In this document: positions 48,561 through 56,773 of the stretch, in pieces
Layout of the letters: each line of letters begins with the position of its first letter
Position numbering within the stretch: position 1 is the stretch's first letter
Origin: Intestinimonas sp.
GTDB lineage: Bacteria > Bacillota > Clostridia > Oscillospirales > Oscillospiraceae
Direction: 5' to 3'
Assembly (NCBI GenBank): GCA_022653075.1
Contig: JALCSB010000011.1
Span: forward strand, 41,626 to 105,625
Length of the DNA stretch: 64,000 nt
Program-made: the position numbers and the translations under genes
Notes under the pieces: generated by a model
Told to the model about the DNA's origin: nothing
The model's database searches: none
Seen by the model: the letters and a program-made list of their open reading frames with translations, nothing else

Positions 48561-50357
48561 TTAGGCGGTGAGCGTGGTACCGTCGGCCAGATAAATGGTG
48601 TGGCCGTTAAAGTGAATGGTACCGCTGTTATCCAGCGAAGTGAGATAACAGTCTCCGGTGAGCGTCCAAGTACTGGAGGAGTCAAGGGAAACATGGACGG
48701 TTCCACCCTGACCGGTCGTGTTAATGGCACCCTCAAAACTGCTCTCGTTTTTAAGACTCAGATCCAAAGAGGAAATCTGATCGCAGGTAATAAGCCCGGT
48801 AAGGGTCTGTGCGTCTGTACTAAGAGTAACCTGACCGCCGTTTTTTCCCTCCGTTCCCCAGCCACGGCTGCTGGAGTTGCCGGCAATGGTCAGCAGGTTT
48901 TCATTAGCCAGCGCCAGCTTTACATTGGCCAACACAATAGAACAGCTGGTGTTGGTCACATAAAATAGGTCGCCCGCTTTCGCGGTCAGGGAGCCGCCGC
49001 TCATGGAGAAGGAAGCCTGGCCTACATCCGCGTCACCAGACATACTCTGATAAATCATGACATTATGAATGTTTTCTGAGCTATCTTGATAGGTACCAGT
49101 CATATCGCCCGTCACATCGCAGTTTACCAGATTTACGGAGTTTTTACCCTCCACCACCACCGCTTCGGAATGGTTGGCGTTCAGCGTGGCGTTGGAAACC
49201 GTGATATCAGCGGTAGAATAGATAGTAGGAGAGCCGTTGCCGTTTGTTACATAGGAACCGCCATCTACCGTCACGGTACCTCCGCCCCGATCGGAGCGGA
49301 TGGCTGCGGAGGAATTGCCCTGTGTTTCTATATCCAGGTCAGTGGCGTTGGTGGTGCCGCCGCCTGCCGTCTGAATACCACCCGAGTTGTCCCCGGAGGT
49401 ATGGATGGCGGTATTGGAAATATTCATGACAGTTCCCTCGCCGTAGCTAAAAACGCCGTTACCGTTCTGCGCGCCTGTGGTAACAGTAGCTCCATTTAAG
49501 GTAACATTGGCCCCGTTTAATGCCAAAAGGCCGGCATTCTGCCCATAAAAATCACCGTTTTCCGTACTGGAACTTTCGCCAGAAGGTTTTTCCACCGTAA
49601 TCTGGTTTAATGTTACGTCTGCACCGTCTATCCGTAAGGCATTTTCGTCGTCAGCTGTCGAGGTATAGGCGGCGCTGTTTACCGTGGTATTGTCGGTAAT
49701 GGTATTAGCAGAGGTACCATTGCTGACCGTGTCGGAGTTACCGCCGCCACTCATAACCCGCTTGACCGTGACGGAGGTGACGGTGTTCTTTTCCCCTACT
49801 GCGATTTCCAGCACTGCCCCCGTGGTGATGTCATCCATGGTACCTTCGCTGGTTTGGTCACCCGTACCTTCTATGGTAATAACGGCATCCTGGCTAATGG
49901 TGATGGTGGCGGTTTCATTGCCGGCAGTAAAAGAGGTCATACCGCCGCCCGGTCCGCCCGGTCCGCCCGGCCCTTCACCCTGGTCTGAGGGCTGTTTGCC
50001 GTCGGAGGGCGCTTGACCGGAAGGCTGCTCTGGCGGCTGCTGGCTGCCGGTAGGGGAGGGATCGTTTTGATCTATGTTTGGAGAATCGCTGGACTGTCCG
50101 CCGGCGGAAGCGCCGCTGGGCGGCGTCTGACTTTTATCAGAGGGTTTACCAGAAGGCCCTTGACCGTCGGAAGCGGGGGGCTGTTGCTGGCTCAGTTCAC
50201 CCAGCTGAAGGGTGACGGTCTGGCCATTTATGGACTGAACCTGACCCACCAGTGTGGTATTGCTGTAATCAGCGGCGTTGGAACTGGATGTACCGCACCC
50301 CGCCAGCGAGGTTATCATCAGTGCGGAGGCGCACAGAAGGGACAGTTCTTTTTTCAT
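48561..50357 (-). CDS. Surface lipoprotein with Pro-rich linker and parallel beta-helix-like repeats
   Basis: 598 residues, no named family. Signal peptide MKKELSLLCASALMITSLAG ends in lipobox LAGC. Residues about 45-150 include a Gln/Pro/Gly/Ser-rich, probably extended stalk with GPGGPGGPGGG. The rest (150-598) is Ser/Thr/Asn/Gly-rich with repeated short strands such as DVTLNQITVEK, NVTLNGATVTT, DITVSNATLNA and NSVNLVNCDVT, the pattern of a right-handed beta-helix adhesin or polysaccharide-binding protein. Strong AAAGGAG before the ATG at 50357. It is a single gene with a -10 box and direct repeats upstream. Confidence 0.75.
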   Translation of the reverse strand: MKKELSLLCASALMITSLAGCGTSSSNAADYSNTTLVGQVQSINGQTVTLQLGELSQQQPPASDGQGPSGKPSDKSQTPPSGASAGGQSSDSPNIDQNDPSPTGSQQPPEQPSGQAPSDGKQPSDQGEGPGGPGGPGGGMTSFTAGNETATITISQDAVITIEGTGDQTSEGTMDDITTGAVLEIAVGEKNTVTSVTVKRVMSGGGNSDTVSNGTSANTITDNTTVNSAAYTSTADDENALRIDGADVTLNQITVEKPSGESSSTENGDFYGQNAGLLALNGANVTLNGATVTTGAQNGNGVFSYGEGTVMNISNTAIHTSGDNSGGIQTAGGGTTNATDLDIETQGNSSAAIRSDRGGGTVTVDGGSYVTNGNGSPTIYSTADITVSNATLNANHSEAVVVEGKNSVNLVNCDVTGDMTGTYQDSSENIHNVMIYQSMSGDADVGQASFSMSGGSLTAKAGDLFYVTNTSCSIVLANVKLALANENLLTIAGNSSSRGWGTEGKNGGQVTLSTDAQTLTGLITCDQISSLDLSLKNESSFEGAINTTGQGGTVHVSLDSSSTWTLTGDCYLTSLDNSGTIHFNGHTIYLADGTTLTA

Positions 50358-50401
50358 GTGACAGACTCCTTTCAGAATTTCCAATGTTTGGACTGCTTTT
50401 G

Positions 50402-50445
50402 AGTATAGCGTTTCTGCCTGAAAATTATCTGAAAGAACTATGAAC
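50402..50445 (-). promoter_or_regulatory. Promoter with 11-bp-spaced direct repeats upstream of the lipoprotein gene
   Basis: Minus strand -10 TATACT (50407-50402). Instead of a -35 there are plus-strand repeats CTGAAA at 50418 and 50429 and ATGAAC at 50440, each 11 nt apart. This spacing is typical of OmpR-family response-regulator sites and would suit an activator-dependent promoter. Confidence 0.45.
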
Positions 50446-50478
50446 TTTTTTTAAATCCTTTTGGTACGGGGGACAGAA

Positions 50479-50509
50479 AAAACGGAGAGACCGTCGGTCT
50501 CTCCGTTTT
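50479..50509 (-). terminator. Intrinsic terminator of hisS-aspS
   Basis: 14-bp perfect stem (50479-50492 with 50496-50509), triloop, T-run on minus. It lies 45 nt beyond the aspS stop. Confidence 0.88.
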
Positions 50510-50553
50510 CCTGTTATCAATCAAGAATAGAACTGTTCCGGCTGGCGGGACGT

Positions 50554-52350
50554 TTATTCGTCCACCGCTTCTTCCTTTTTTGTGCAGACAATATTCAGAT
50601 CGTCCAATTGCTTCTGCTCCACGAAGCCGGGTGCGCCCATCATCAAATCCTGAGCGTTCTTGTTCATGGGGAAAGGGATAATTTCTCGGATGGAGTCCTC
50701 ACCGGCCAACAGCATGACCATACGGTCCACACCTGGAGCGATGCCCGCGTGTGGGGGTGCGCCATAGGTAAAGGCATTGTACATGGCGGGGAACCTGGCT
50801 TTTACGTCCTCTTCACCTAATCGAACCAGCTGGAACGCTTCCACCATGATGTCGGGATCGTGGTTACGCACCGCACCAGAGGACAATTCCACCCCGTTGC
50901 ACACCAGATCATACTGATAGGCGGTGATGGTCAGCGGGTTCACCTGACCTGCAGATGCTTTCTGTAGAATTTCCAAGCCACCGTTAGGCATGGAAAAGGG
51001 GTTATGACAAAATTCCAGCAGGCCGGATTCCTCGCCGATTTCATACATGGGGAAGTCCACAATCCAGCAGAACTCGTAGCGCTCCCGGTCAAAATGCGCG
51101 GGGCAAAGTGGGGCCAGCATCTTGATGAGTACGCCGGCGGTTTTCTGTGCGGCAAGCTTCTTCCCGGCGGTGAGGCCCACAAAGGTATTAGGCTTCAAGT
51201 CCAGCGCCTCGATCACCTGCTCTTTGCGCGCCTGAATGAACTTGGAAATTCCACCAACCAGCTCACCTTTTTCGTCCAAACGAAACCAGTACACCTTATT
51301 ACCGGCCTGAACTTCCACGTCAGCGCACAGCTTATCAATCTGCTTTCGGGTGGCTGTGAAACCGGTGACAGGCACCGCCTTTACCGTAGCTCCCTCGAAA
51401 GGGCCGAAACCACAGTCCGCCAGCAGGGTGGTGACTTCGTTGGCGGTGAGGTCGATGCGCAGGTCCGGTTTATCGGTACCGTAGGTTTCCATAGCGTCAA
51501 AATAGGAGATACGGCGGAAAGGCGCGGAGGAGGCTGTGTGATAGGTGCCATATTTGGCAAAGACGGGGGGCAGCACGTCCTCTAAAACGGCGAACACATC
51601 CTCTTGACTGGCGAAGGCCATCTCCATGTCCAACTGATAGAACTCACCCGGAGAGCGGTCGCCCCGGGCATCTTCATCCCGGAAGCAGGGGGCGATCTGA
51701 AAGTACTTATCAAAACCGGAAGCCATCAGCAGCTGCTTGAACTGCTGGGGTGCCTGCGGTAGCGCATAGAACTTACCGGGGTGCTTGCGGCTGGGTACCA
51801 GGTAGTCCCGGGCACCTTCGGGGGAGGAGGCGGTGAGGATGGGCGTGGTGATCTCCAGAAAACCGTGATCCGTCATGGCCTGCCGCAGTGCAGAGACTAC
51901 GTTGGAGCGCAGAACAATGTTTTTCTTTACTTCGGGGTTGCGCAGGTCCAGATAGCGGTACTTGAGGCGGGTGCTCTCATCGGCCTCCCGGCTTCGATGA
52001 ACAGGGAAGGGCAGTTCATTATAACGGCAGCGGCCCAGCACGCGGATGGAGGTGGGTACTACCTCAATATCACCGGTGGGCAGTTTGGAGTTTTTGCTGT
52101 CCCGCTCCCGGACCATCCCCTCCACGGCCAGAGTGGACTCCTTGTTGAGGCCCTTCACCGCCGCCATCATATCTTCGGTCTCGATGACAATCTGGGTGAT
52201 GCCATAGAAATCCCGCAGCACCAAAAAAGCCAGATTGCTGCCCACTTCGCGGATATTGTCCAGAAAACCGGCCAGACGCACCGTCGCACCTACCTGGGCC
52301 ATGCGCAGTTCACCGCAGGTATGAGTGCGGTTGGAATTGCTGTAATCCAT
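50554..52350 (-). CDS. aspS: Aspartyl-tRNA synthetase
   Basis: 598-residue class IIb synthetase of the bacterial type. N-terminal OB-fold anticodon-binding domain (GATVRLAGFLDNIREVGSNL). Catalytic domain motifs: SSPEGARDYLVPSR, CFRDEDARGDRSPGEFYQLD (motif 2) and PGVDRMVMLLAG (motif 3, GIAPGVDR). The roughly 110-residue GAD insertion lies between motifs 2 and 3. GGAG lies 11 bases before the ATG. It is 205 nt downstream of hisS; no promoter or terminator stands out in that spacer, so the T-box leader upstream of hisS probably governs both. Confidence 0.96.
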   Translation of the reverse strand: MDYSNSNRTHTCGELRMAQVGATVRLAGFLDNIREVGSNLAFLVLRDFYGITQIVIETEDMMAAVKGLNKESTLAVEGMVRERDSKNSKLPTGDIEVVPTSIRVLGRCRYNELPFPVHRSREADESTRLKYRYLDLRNPEVKKNIVLRSNVVSALRQAMTDHGFLEITTPILTASSPEGARDYLVPSRKHPGKFYALPQAPQQFKQLLMASGFDKYFQIAPCFRDEDARGDRSPGEFYQLDMEMAFASQEDVFAVLEDVLPPVFAKYGTYHTASSAPFRRISYFDAMETYGTDKPDLRIDLTANEVTTLLADCGFGPFEGATVKAVPVTGFTATRKQIDKLCADVEVQAGNKVYWFRLDEKGELVGGISKFIQARKEQVIEALDLKPNTFVGLTAGKKLAAQKTAGVLIKMLAPLCPAHFDRERYEFCWIVDFPMYEIGEESGLLEFCHNPFSMPNGGLEILQKASAGQVNPLTITAYQYDLVCNGVELSSGAVRNHDPDIMVEAFQLVRLGEEDVKARFPAMYNAFTYGAPPHAGIAPGVDRMVMLLAGEDSIREIIPFPMNKNAQDLMMGAPGFVEQKQLDDLNIVCTKKEEAVDE

Positions 52351-52555
52351 ATAAAAATCAACTCCAATTTGTAATATTCATACTGTTAATAACAAAAGGT
52401 ATCGAATTTCAGGAGACTCCTGGATAGATTTTTACAGTAGCGAGAGAATGTCTCCGGCCAGAGCCGCGTCTGGTTTTTCGCTGTGCAGCGGTATTCGCAA
52501 TACTTACCGTTATGAGAGCTCAGATAGAGCGTACCCTGCCCCCAGACGCCCGGTT

Positions 52556-53899
52556 TCATTCCCGGATGGGCGTGCCGCCGGCCCGCATGGCCAGCGTATT
52601 TGCTATGTGGAGAATGGCCTCCTCGGTGGAGCAGGTAACCTGCTGGCCGGTGGTTAGGTCCTTCAGCGTGACCTGATTAGCCGTCACCTCATCCTCACCC
52701 AGGAACACGGCAAAGGGAATCTTCATCTTGTCGGCATAGGACAGCTTCTGTTTAAACTTCTTCTTTTCACAGTGGAGCTGAGTGCGAATTCCATAATCCC
52801 GCATGGCGGTAGCCAGTGTAATTGCGTGGGACAGGTCCTCCGTCATGGGGAGAATAAGCACGTCTGCCGGAGCGGTGAGCAGGTCGTCGTTTAAAAGCCC
52901 CTGGTCCTCCAGTACAAAGAACAGGCGGGTGAGGCCAATGGAGATACCCACGCCGGGTAATTTCCGATCGGTGTAGTATTCCGCCAGATTATCATACCGC
53001 CCGCCAGAACAGATGGAGCCTACTTCAGGATGATCGGTCATGACGGTTTCATAGACGGTTCCGGTATAGTAATCCAACCCCCGGGCAATGGTCAGGTCCA
53101 CCATAAAATGATCTTTTGGCACACCGAAGGCAGTCAGATACTTTACGACGGTAGAAAGTTCACCCACACCCTGGTCGAACAAAACACTCTGCCCTGTGAA
53201 CGCCTCCAGTGCGGCCATAGGGTCGTCGGTTGTCAGCAGGTTCAGCAGGCGATGGGCGGTATCGGCAGAGACGGCAAAGTCATCGGTCAGAATTTCGGTC
53301 ACCTTGGCCGGACCGATCTTTTCTAATTTGTCGAGGGTACGCAGAACATCGCTGGTATGTTCTGAAAGACCCAGCAGCTCGAACAGACCGCCCAGTACCT
53401 TGCGGTTATTGATGCGGATCTTAAAATGCTTCAGGCCCAAGGCCGTAAAGGTTTTATAGATGATGGAGGGGATCTCCGCTTCGTTTACAATATCCAGCGC
53501 GCCGTCGCCGATAACGTCGATGTCCGCCTGATAAAATTCCCGGAAGCGGCCGCGCTGTGCACGCTCACCCCGGTAGACCTTGCCGATTTGGAAGCGGCGA
53601 AAAGGGAAGGTGAGTTGGTCGTAATGGAGCGCCACATATTTGGCCAGTGGTACGGTCAGATCGAAGCGGAGAGAAAGATCGGTATCACCTTTCGTAAACC
53701 GGTAAATCTGTTTTTCCGTTTCACCGCCGCCCTTGGCCAACAGGACTTCCGAGGCCTCGATCAGCGGGGTATCCAGCGGCGTAAAGCCATACAGGGAGTA
53801 GGAGCGGCGCAGCAGCTCAACCATTCGGTCAAACTGTACCTGCCGGGCGGGCAGCAGCTCCATGAAGCCGGAGAGGGTACGGGGTTTCATTTTGCTCAT
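52556..53899 (-). CDS. hisS: Histidyl-tRNA synthetase
   Basis: 447-residue class IIa synthetase. Motif 1 region FDRMVELLRRSYSLYGF, motif 2 FRRFQIGKVYRGERAQRGR, the histidine A-box ARGLDYYTGTVYE and motif 3 GVGISIGLTRLFFVLE are visible, followed by a C-terminal anticodon-binding domain. AAAGGAG seven bases before the ATG. First gene of the hisS-aspS operon, preceded by a T-box leader. Confidence 0.96.
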   Translation of the reverse strand: MSKMKPRTLSGFMELLPARQVQFDRMVELLRRSYSLYGFTPLDTPLIEASEVLLAKGGGETEKQIYRFTKGDTDLSLRFDLTVPLAKYVALHYDQLTFPFRRFQIGKVYRGERAQRGRFREFYQADIDVIGDGALDIVNEAEIPSIIYKTFTALGLKHFKIRINNRKVLGGLFELLGLSEHTSDVLRTLDKLEKIGPAKVTEILTDDFAVSADTAHRLLNLLTTDDPMAALEAFTGQSVLFDQGVGELSTVVKYLTAFGVPKDHFMVDLTIARGLDYYTGTVYETVMTDHPEVGSICSGGRYDNLAEYYTDRKLPGVGISIGLTRLFFVLEDQGLLNDDLLTAPADVLILPMTEDLSHAITLATAMRDYGIRTQLHCEKKKFKQKLSYADKMKIPFAVFLGEDEVTANQVTLKDLTTGQQVTCSTEEAILHIANTLAMRAGGTPIRE

Positions 53900-53984
53900 A
53901 ATAATGCTCCTTTGTAGAAGAATGAAGACTGCTTTGAGTAGGGATCATCAGAGTCCCGGCAAATCAGCGATTCTCCGGGGCAGG

Positions 53985-54228
53985 CAAAAAAAGCGCTTTC
54001 ATCCCCTGTTGGGACGAAAGCGCCTGCCTTCGTGGTACCACCCAAGTTCAGCGGCGCAAAGCGCACCGCCCTCGAAGCCCCTGTTGCGGAGAGCTGGCCG
54101 CGGACGTCTCCGTCCCCGCTGCTGAAACTGTCTTCCCGCACTCCTTGCCGTAAAGCGCTTCCAGCCATGGCGCCTTTCTCTGTCCAGCGGTGCTGTCCGG
54201 TACTTATGTCCCGTCTTTGCGGTTCTGT
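53985..54228 (-). promoter_or_regulatory. T-box leader controlling hisS-aspS
   Basis: The minus-strand leader contains the conserved T-box TGGGTGGTACCACG (54044-54031), upstream of a terminator hairpin (53993-54023) and a seven-T run. The AGTA/loop-E-like and GNTG apical-loop-like segments of Stem I are also present. Uncharged cognate tRNA would stabilise an antiterminator. The specifier codon could not be placed with confidence; a GAC (Asp) followed by A in the 3' part of Stem I is one candidate. Confidence 0.88.
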
Positions 54229-54234
54229 CCAAAA

Positions 54235-54263
54235 AATATACGCTGTTTTTTAAAAAAAGTCAA
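54235..54263 (-). promoter_or_regulatory. Promoter for the hisS-aspS operon
   Basis: Minus strand TTGACT (54263-54258), a 17-nt spacer and TATATT (54240-54235), placed a few bases before the T-box leader. Confidence 0.8.
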
Positions 54264-54307
54264 GAAGAAGCGCTCAGTGCCAACAGCAGGCCGGCGGAGA
54301 AGCGTAC

Positions 54308-54724
54308 TCAGACTGTAAACGGTGTGGTCTTGGGACTTACAATCTCGCGCCAGTCCAGATCGCCCCGCTCCAATCCATGGATGAGCATTTCTGCTGTGCC
54401 TACGTTGGTGGCATAGGGGATATTATACTGGTCGCACAGGCGCGTGATATAGTTCAGGTCGGCATCCAGGTCTGTAGACTGGGGATCTGAGAAAAACAGT
54501 ACCATGTCGATCTCGTTATACGCGATGCGCGCACCGATCTGCTGACTGCCGCCATGGGCATGGGATAGAAATAAATTGACCGGAAGACCTGTGGCTTCAG
54601 CTACCAGCTTGCCCGTAGTGCTGGTGGCACAGATGGTATGCTTGGAGAGAATTCCACAGTAGGCAATACAGAATTGAACCATCAGTTCCTTTTTCCTGTC
54701 ATGACTCATCAGTGCAATATTCAT
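54308..54724 (-). CDS. mgsA: Methylglyoxal synthase-family protein lacking the catalytic Asp
   Basis: 138-residue protein aligning end to end with methylglyoxal synthases, which convert dihydroxyacetone phosphate to methylglyoxal. The N-terminal ALMSHDRKKELMVQF and C-terminal PYATNVGTAEMLIHGL segments are conserved. The active-site loop, SGPLGGDQQIGA in Bacillus MgsA, reads SHAHGGSQQIGA here. The catalytic Asp (Bacillus D60, E. coli D71) is Ser60, and the phosphate loop GTTG is STTG. It may be inactive, have altered activity, or act as a metabolite sensor. It is 17 nt downstream of minD and clearly co-transcribed. GGAG upstream of the ATG. Confidence 0.85.
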   Translation of the reverse strand: MNIALMSHDRKKELMVQFCIAYCGILSKHTICATSTTGKLVAEATGLPVNLFLSHAHGGSQQIGARIAYNEIDMVLFFSDPQSTDLDADLNYITRLCDQYNIPYATNVGTAEMLIHGLERGDLDWREIVSPKTTPFTV

Positions 54725-54741
54725 GGCTTACGTCTCCTTTC

Positions 54742-55482
54742 TCAGTGAATTTTCATCAGGGGAACTCGTTCCCCCATCAGACGTTTGGCGATATTCAGGT
54801 AGGCATGCACCGCCCCTTTCCGGGCGTACAGAACCAGCGGCTGATTGACATTGGCTGCCAGCATAACCTGGCTGTCCTCCGGGACTACGCCCAATAACGG
54901 CAGACCTGCGGCGTCCATGGCATCGTCAATTGTGGTGCGCAGACGGCGCATCAGTTTGGGCTGAATACGGTTCATCACCAGATGAATCGTGTTCATATAC
55001 CGGTAAAGCTCCATCACGGTCCGCTGTGCATCCCGCAGGGCGGAGGAGTCGTTGGTGGAGACCACTACCGCCCGGTCCGCGCCGCACACCGCCAGATGAA
55101 ATCCGCTGCCCAAACCGGCGGGACAGTCCACAACGATATACTCGTACATCTCCCGCGCGTGGTGCAGCATGGCCAACAGCGCACGTTGAGAGAAACCGCT
55201 TGGCGGTACGGTAAGGGGTGCGGTGAGCAAGTACAGATTATGAATGACCGGATGGCACACGGCTGCCCGCTCCAACGGACACCGACCTGCCAGCACATCG
55301 GTAAAGTCCATAAGCGCCCGGTCGGACATACCCAAAGACAGGTCCAGATTTCTCAGCCCGATGTCCATGTCGATGCACAGGGTCCGGTGGCCCAGCGCGG
55401 CCAGGCAGGAAGCCACGCCGCCGGTGAGAGAGGTCTTACCCGTCCCGCCCTTTCCAGACGTGACTACGATGACTTTTCCCAC
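54742..55482 (-). CDS. minD: MinD-like ParA/MinD-family ATPase without C-terminal membrane anchor
   Basis: 246-residue deviant-Walker ATPase. SGKGGTGKTSLT at 9-20 carries both signature lysines (K11, K16). IDMDIGLRNLDLSLG at about 38-52 is the MinD-specific segment, and IVVDCPAGLGSG is Walker B. MinD normally positions the division septum with MinC while bound to membrane through a C-terminal amphipathic helix. This protein stops at GERVPLMKIH, about 20 residues short of Bacillus MinD, so that helix is absent. No minC, minE or divIVA is nearby. It is followed by the mgsA-like gene. Confidence 0.85.
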   Translation of the reverse strand: MGKVIVVTSGKGGTGKTSLTGGVASCLAALGHRTLCIDMDIGLRNLDLSLGMSDRALMDFTDVLAGRCPLERAAVCHPVIHNLYLLTAPLTVPPSGFSQRALLAMLHHAREMYEYIVVDCPAGLGSGFHLAVCGADRAVVVSTNDSSALRDAQRTVMELYRYMNTIHLVMNRIQPKLMRRLRTTIDDAMDAAGLPLLGVVPEDSQVMLAANVNQPLVLYARKGAVHAYLNIAKRLMGERVPLMKIH

Positions 55483-55589
55483 GTTTCAACCTCCATTCCC
55501 GATACAACTTCAGAATAACACAAAATGAAAAAACCTTCAATGGATTCCTAAAAATTCTCCGGCCGGATGTGAAGTATACAGCATTCAGT

Positions 55590-56297
55590 CTATAGAGGTG
55601 CTTTCCGGAGTTTTGCCCAGCGCCTGGGATATCCGTTCGGGGTGGGGGAGACTTTTTCCACCACGATAATCCTCCGGCGGATATCTGTACCCGGAATCAT
55701 GTAGTCCTCCGACGGTAGTGCTCTCCCGCCTAATTGGTGGATGGCTGGCAGAGCGGCGGTGCATTCGCCATCACAGTCGGCCGCCTTCATTGCCAGAAAT
55801 CGTCCACCTACCTTCACATAGGGCAGGCAGAGTTCACACAGCACCCGTAAGTCGGCCACGGCCCGCGCCACGGCGAAATCAAAGCTGTCCCGGAAACCGG
55901 GTTTTTGCGCCTGTTCCTCTGCTCGGGCGTGGACGCGGGCCACATCGGTGAGACTCAGTGTGGCACATACCTGGCCCAGCCAGTCCAGCCGCTTTTCCAA
56001 GCTGTCCAAAAGGGTGAGAGAAACAGATGGCTGCAGCAGTTTTAGCACCATACCGGGAAAACCCGCGCCGGTCCCTACATCAATAAGAGTACTAAATTCC
56101 ATATTATGGAATCTCAATAAAGCGGCCGAGTCCAAAAAATGCAAGGCAGCTACTTGGGTCGGATCTGTAATAGCGGTGAGATTCATGACTCGATTTTGCT
56201 CTAAAAGCATCTGAGCATAGGTTTCCAGCTTCTTTGCGGTATCTTCGGGGGGAGCCAAACCAAGTGCGGCAAACCCGTGAGACAATTGCCGCTTCAT
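55590..56297 (-). CDS. rsmG: 16S rRNA (guanine527-N7)-methyltransferase RsmG
   Basis: 235-residue SAM-dependent methyltransferase (GidB) modifying 16S rRNA near the decoding site; loss gives low-level streptomycin resistance in other bacteria. The SAM motif is LIDVGTGAGFPGMVL; MNLTAITDPTQVAALHFLDS and FDFAVARAVADLRVL are family segments. ATG at 56297 follows GGGAGG and overlaps the stop of the small membrane protein gene (ATGA). It is usually near noc-parA-parB, as here, though with other genes in between. Confidence 0.95.
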   Translation of the reverse strand: MKRQLSHGFAALGLAPPEDTAKKLETYAQMLLEQNRVMNLTAITDPTQVAALHFLDSAALLRFHNMEFSTLIDVGTGAGFPGMVLKLLQPSVSLTLLDSLEKRLDWLGQVCATLSLTDVARVHARAEEQAQKPGFRDSFDFAVARAVADLRVLCELCLPYVKVGGRFLAMKAADCDGECTAALPAIHQLGGRALPSEDYMIPGTDIRRRIIVVEKVSPTPNGYPRRWAKLRKAPL

Positions 56298-56653
56298 CGT
56301 TGACTTCCTCCCAGTTGGCTTAGCAGCGCGGGCAGGCCGTTCAGCAGGCCCAGTACAATCAGCACCGCACAGGCGGCGGCAATGAGAATGCCCAGTCCCA
56401 TCCAACCGCGGCCCGTTTCCGACCTTGACCGGATCACTGCGCTGATCCCCAGCCCGACGAGAGCCGGGCAGACCATAATGCCGCCGATACCCCGCAGGTA
56501 GGATGCGGTGGCGAGGGACCAGGTCACCAGCAGGGTGGCCAAAACCACGTACACCACACCCACCCAGGCCCATACCCGCTTGATTGGGGAGGCAGGGGTC
56601 CAGGATGGCGGATTCGGCGTCTGATAATCAGGGTGTTGCTGTGCATCATTCAT
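56294..56653 (-). CDS. Small membrane protein of unknown function, coupled to rsmG
   Basis: 119 residues, not recognised. A short Pro/Gln-rich N-terminus precedes three hydrophobic segments: about 27-48 (VWAWVGVVYVVLATLLVTWS), 54-73 (GIGGIMVCPALVGLGISAV) and 84-107 (GWMGLGILIAAACAVLIVLG). It resembles small DUF-type membrane proteins in Clostridia. AAAGGGAAA upstream of the ATG; the stop overlaps the rsmG start (ATGA), so the two are translated together. Confidence 0.75.
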   Translation of the reverse strand: MNDAQQHPDYQTPNPPSWTPASPIKRVWAWVGVVYVVLATLLVTWSLATASYLRGIGGIMVCPALVGLGISAVIRSRSETGRGWMGLGILIAAACAVLIVLGLLNGLPALLSQLGGSQR

Positions 56654-56773
56654 GACTGGTTTCCCTTTCCTAAAAAACGATAGATTTTCTTCAGTAAAAT
56701 TTCTTGGGCAGAGGGGACAGGAAATGTGCAGCTTCTGGCCGTAAGTAAAATTCTTTCTATCAGAATAAACCCA

